A DNA stretch of 38,417 nt from Deltaproteobacteria bacterium (lineage in GTDB: Bacteria; Desulfobacterota; Deferrimicrobia; Deferrimicrobiales; Deferrimicrobiaceae), in contig DAOUUI010000004.1 in NCBI GenBank assembly GCA_030668225.1, positions 1 to 38,417 on the forward strand, in the 5' to 3' direction. Positions 35,936-38,417 of this stretch are shown here, one piece after another. Under the pieces are notes generated by a model. That model did no database searches, was not told the DNA's origin, and saw only the letters and a program-made list of their open reading frames with translations. How positions within the stretch are numbered: the stretch's first letter is position 1; the number at the start of each line of letters is the position of its first letter. Made by a program: the position numbers and the translations under genes.

Positions 35936-36751
35936 ATGTGGGTGCTATTCCTGGGTGACGTGGTCGGCAAGCCCGGCAGGAGGGCGGTGCGGGAATTTCT
36001 GTCCCGGCTCCGGTCGCACCGGGACGTCGATCTCGTCGTCGCCAACGGGGAGAATGCTGCGGGAGGGGTCGGAGTGACGGGGCCGGTGGTCCGGGAACTC
36101 TTCGATGCGGGGGTGGACGTTCTGACGGGCGGAAACCACACATGGGACAAGCGGGAGGGGCTGCCTCTCGTGCGGGACGAAGAAAGGGTCCTTCGCCCGG
36201 CGAACTATCCTCCAGGCGTGGACGGACGCGGGTGGGGCGTCTTCCGGGGCCGGAGCGGATACCCGTATGTCGTGGTCTCCCTGATCGGCAGGGTCTTCAT
36301 GGGGCAGTACGACTGCCCGTTTCGCTGGATGGACGAAGCATTGCCGGAGCTCAAAGAGCATGCCGCGGGGGTCGTCGTTGACTTCCATGCGGAGGCGACC
36401 TCGGAGAAGCGGGCGATGTCGGTACACCTCGACGGGAGGGTTTCCGCGGTCGCCGGAACCCACACCCATGTTCAGACCGTGGACGCCCAGGTCATGCCCG
36501 GGGGTACCGGATACGTCACCGACGCCGGGATGTGCGGCCCTGTGAAATCCGTGATCGGGATGGACTCCGGCGACGTCCTGCGCCGATTTCTCACCCAGGT
36601 ACCGACCCGATTCGAGGTGGCCCCCGGAGAGGCGGAAGCTGCCGGCGTCTTCTTCGATATCGATCCCGAGTCCGGGACGTGCAGCAGCGTGGAGGCTTTC
36701 GTGATGAGCGAAACCGCGATGAGGAGCCGGGAAACATGGACGAGATTCTAA
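35936..36751 (+). CDS. ymdB: YmdB-family metallophosphoesterase (TIGR00282)
   Basis: A 271-residue metallophosphoesterase. In Bacillus subtilis YmdB hydrolyses 2',3'-cyclic AMP and affects biofilm and sporulation choices; activity here is inferred. The metal-ligand motifs are clear: [11 protein letters not shown] at the N-terminus, [30 protein letters not shown] and GTHTHVQT. The track begins upstream at 35822, but ATG 35936 gives [15 protein letters not shown], the family start, with GGAGGTG 7 nt before it. It lies after rny as in Firmicutes and overlaps tyrS by 16 nt. Confidence 0.93.
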   Translation: MWVLFLGDVVGKPGRRAVREFLSRLRSHRDVDLVVANGENAAGGVGVTGPVVRELFDAGVDVLTGGNHTWDKREGLPLVRDEERVLRPANYPPGVDGRGWGVFRGRSGYPYVVVSLIGRVFMGQYDCPFRWMDEALPELKEHAAGVVVDFHAEATSEKRAMSVHLDGRVSAVAGTHTHVQTVDAQVMPGGTGYVTDAGMCGPVKSVIGMDSGDVLRRFLTQVPTRFEVAPGEAEAAGVFFDIDPESGTCSSVEAFVMSETAMRSRETWTRF

Positions 36752-37944
36752 GATCCCTGAGCCGAGGGACGGTCGATCTCATTTCCGGGGAAGAGCTTCG
36801 GGGAAAGCTTGGGCGGGCGCAGAGGGAGAAGAGGCCGCTCCGCGTGAAGGCTGGCTTCGACCCGACCGCCCCCGACCTGCACCTGGGCCATACCGTCCTC
36901 ATCCAGAAGCTCAAGCATTTTCAGGATGCGGGGCACCAGGTGGTATTTTTGATCGGTGACTTTACCGGAATGATCGGCGATCCCTCGGGGAAGATCGAGA
37001 CGCGCAAGCCCCTGACCCGGGAGGATGTCGAGCGGAACGCGCAGACCTACCGGGAGCAGATCTTCAAGATCCTCGATCCCGGGCGGACCGAGGTCCGATT
37101 CAACTCCGAGTGGCTCTCCCCCCTGCCGATCGAGGAGATGGTGCGGGTTGCCGCACAGATGACGGTCGCCCGGATGCTGGAGCGGGACGATTTTCGCCGT
37201 CGTTACGAGGAGGAACGCCCGATCTCGATCCACGAATTCCTGTACCCCCTCTTCCAGGGATACGACTCGGTCGCCCTCGAAGCGGACGTGGAACTCGGGG
37301 GAACCGACCAGAAGTTCAATCTCCTCGTGGGGCGTGATCTCCAGCGCGCCTGGGGGCAGGAACCCCAGGTCGTCATCACCATGCCGCTCCTCGAAGGCCT
37401 GGACGGCGTGAACAAGATGAGCAAGAGCCTGGGGAACTACGTGGGGATCACGGAAGGACCCGACACGATCTTCGGGAAGATGATGTCGATCTCGGACGAC
37501 CTCATGCTCCGGTACTACGAGCTGCTGTCGGACATCTCCGTGGACGAACTGGGGCGGCTCAAAAAGGGAATTGCGGACGGGTCACGCCACCCGATGGAGG
37601 CCAAGGTGGCGCTGGCCCGGGAGATCGTCGCTCGCTTCCACGGCGCGACGGCCGCGAAGAGGGCGGAAGAAGGGTTCCGGAATAGGTTCTCGCGGAAGGA
37701 ATTTCCCGAGGATGCCCGACGCGTACCCGGCAGTGCGCTATCCGGGAAGACCGACCTGGCATCGGTTGTCTCCACGGTTTCCCAATCCTTCCGGTCGAAG
37801 GCGGCGGCCCGTCGCCTCATCGAGCAGGGGGGGCTGGAAATCAACGGGGAGCGGGCAAGCGACCCATCCGGAGAGATCTCCCCGGGCGGCGAAATCCGCT
37901 TGAAAATAGGGAAGAAGGAGTTCGTTATCGTCGCATTCGACTGA
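36736..37944 (+). CDS. tyrS: Tyrosine--tRNA ligase
   Basis: Class I TyrRS, about 402 residues, starting at ATG 36736 inside the end of ymdB ([21 protein letters not shown]), with GGAG upstream. The HIGH signature appears as HLGH ([19 protein letters not shown]) and KMSKS as [15 protein letters not shown]-terminal S4-like RNA-binding domain is visible ([29 protein letters not shown]). It resembles the TyrZ-like subgroup in length. No T-box or clear terminator is seen downstream. Confidence 0.96.
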   Translation: MDEILRSLSRGTVDLISGEELRGKLGRAQREKRPLRVKAGFDPTAPDLHLGHTVLIQKLKHFQDAGHQVVFLIGDFTGMIGDPSGKIETRKPLTREDVERNAQTYREQIFKILDPGRTEVRFNSEWLSPLPIEEMVRVAAQMTVARMLERDDFRRRYEEERPISIHEFLYPLFQGYDSVALEADVELGGTDQKFNLLVGRDLQRAWGQEPQVVITMPLLEGLDGVNKMSKSLGNYVGITEGPDTIFGKMMSISDDLMLRYYELLSDISVDELGRLKKGIADGSRHPMEAKVALAREIVARFHGATAAKRAEEGFRNRFSRKEFPEDARRVPGSALSGKTDLASVVSTVSQSFRSKAAARRLIEQGGLEINGERASDPSGEISPGGEIRLKIGKKEFVIVAFD

Positions 37945-38114
37945 GGATCCGTGCCCCCGATTTTTTCCTTGCGCTCGCAAGGCGAATGGGCTATATTTCC
38001 TCGTCACGTCAGGCAACGCAAGAGGCAGCCCTCCCGATTCCTTAAGGCAGGAAGCCCCGTTGTTGTGCGGTCGGTTCCCACGGTACAATATTGTTGGGAT
38101 CAGGCGTAATGGTC

Positions 38115-38143
38115 TTGACAGTTGTGCCGGATTTTTATATAGT
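38115..38143 (+). promoter_or_regulatory. Main rRNA operon promoter
   Basis: TTGACA (38115-38120), 17-nt spacer and TATAGT (38138-38143), a perfect and a 5/6 match, with a T-rich stretch before the -10. Predicted start near 38150, about 100 nt before 16S rRNA. Confidence 0.85.
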
Positions 38144-38149
38144 GTTTAG

Positions 38150-38198
38150 TCCGCCCCGCATTCGGGGGGCGGATCGCTTTTCTCCGGATCTTTGAAAA
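38150..38198 (+). promoter_or_regulatory. rRNA leader hairpin and boxA-like antitermination site
   Basis: TCCGCCCC and GGGGCGGA form an 8-bp stem (38150-38173) followed by a short T-run (CGCTTTT), terminator-like. Just downstream GGATCTTTGAAAA (38186-38198) resembles the boxA element of rRNA leaders that recruits Nus factors for antitermination. Confidence 0.6.
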
Positions 38199-38252
38199 CT
38201 GAACAGGGAATGCGAGGTGCGATTCGGATCTTCGTCTTTTCCGCTATTTGAA

Positions 38253-38417
<165 letters not shown>

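Larger units (their letters stand above)
37945..38252 (+). other. rRNA operon upstream control region
   Basis: About 308 nt between tyrS and 16S rRNA with no protein gene. It holds a perfect small hairpin CCTTGC-gctc-GCAAGG (37967-37982) and up to three promoter-like pairs: TTGCGC-N17-TATATT (37969-37997), TTGTTG-N18-TACAAT (38060-38089) and the strong TTGACA-N17-TATAGT (38115-38143). The leader hairpin and a boxA-like element follow. ACAATATTGT (38085-38094) is a 10-bp palindrome between the upstream promoters and the main one. Confidence 0.75.

Noticed and set aside
37961-37982. Intrinsic terminator after tyrS (T-run with CCTTGC/GCAAGG hairpin)
   Set aside because: The T-run precedes the hairpin on the plus strand and reads as A on the minus strand, so it is wrong for either direction.

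Overview
This 38.4 kb window is a dense stretch of core bacterial chromosome. It is GC-rich, with no transposase, integrase, CRISPR array or tRNA that I can see. All 30 protein genes I accept read left to right, and the window ends in the promoter, leader and first ~165 nt of a 16S rRNA gene. The 16S start (AACGAACGCTGGCGGCGTGC, CCTAACACATGCAAGTCGAGCG) together with the gene content (GlyQ/GlyS glycyl-tRNA synthetase, four-subunit 2-oxoglutarate:ferredoxin oxidoreductase, pyruvate phosphate dikinase, zapB-zapA-6S RNA-5-formyl-THF cyclo-ligase-RNase Y-YmdB) suggests an anaerobic or facultative member of the former Deltaproteobacteria (Desulfobacterota/Geobacter-like). That placement is inference from a short 16S fragment and synteny.

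Layout. (1) 1-6.1 kb: uvrB, a short uvrC without its usual C-terminal HhH domain, and comEC. (2) 6.1-10.6 kb: a GGDEF diguanylate cyclase with a degenerate receiver domain, tightly coupled to hisS and aspS. (3) 10.6-17.3 kb: a promoter and long leader, then mdh-sucC-sucD-korD-korA-korB-korC-ndk, a ferredoxin-linked TCA segment (malate/oxaloacetate, succinate/succinyl-CoA, 2-oxoglutarate) followed by nucleoside diphosphate kinase. (4) 17.3-21.8 kb: rlmN, mtnP, a TPR lipoprotein, a RodZ-like protein and recO; this resembles the ndk-rlmN-pilF-rodZ order of gammaproteobacteria with mtnP placed inside it. (5) 21.8-27.8 kb: glyQ-glyS-ppdK, ended by the one clear intrinsic terminator. PpdK carries a four-cysteine insertion near its pyruvate-site domain. 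(6) 27.8-32.4 kb: smc and ftsY. (7) 32.4-35.7 kb: zapB, zapA, 6S RNA, 5-formyl-THF cyclo-ligase and RNase Y. (8) 35.7-37.9 kb: a hairpin-rich 246-nt spacer, then ymdB and tyrS. (9) 37.9 kb to end: rRNA operon control region and 16S 5' end.

I do not see a new defence system, mobile element or biosynthetic cluster. The most interesting signals are small: the Cys4 insertion in PpdK, the missing HhH domain in UvrC, two structured non-coding stretches (before the folate cyclo-ligase and before ymdB), and a 15-bp promoter core shared exactly by mtnP and smc. ORF coordinates come from the supplied track, with starts corrected where ribosome binding sites, overlaps or family N-termini called for it. 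All structure and promoter claims were made by eye.
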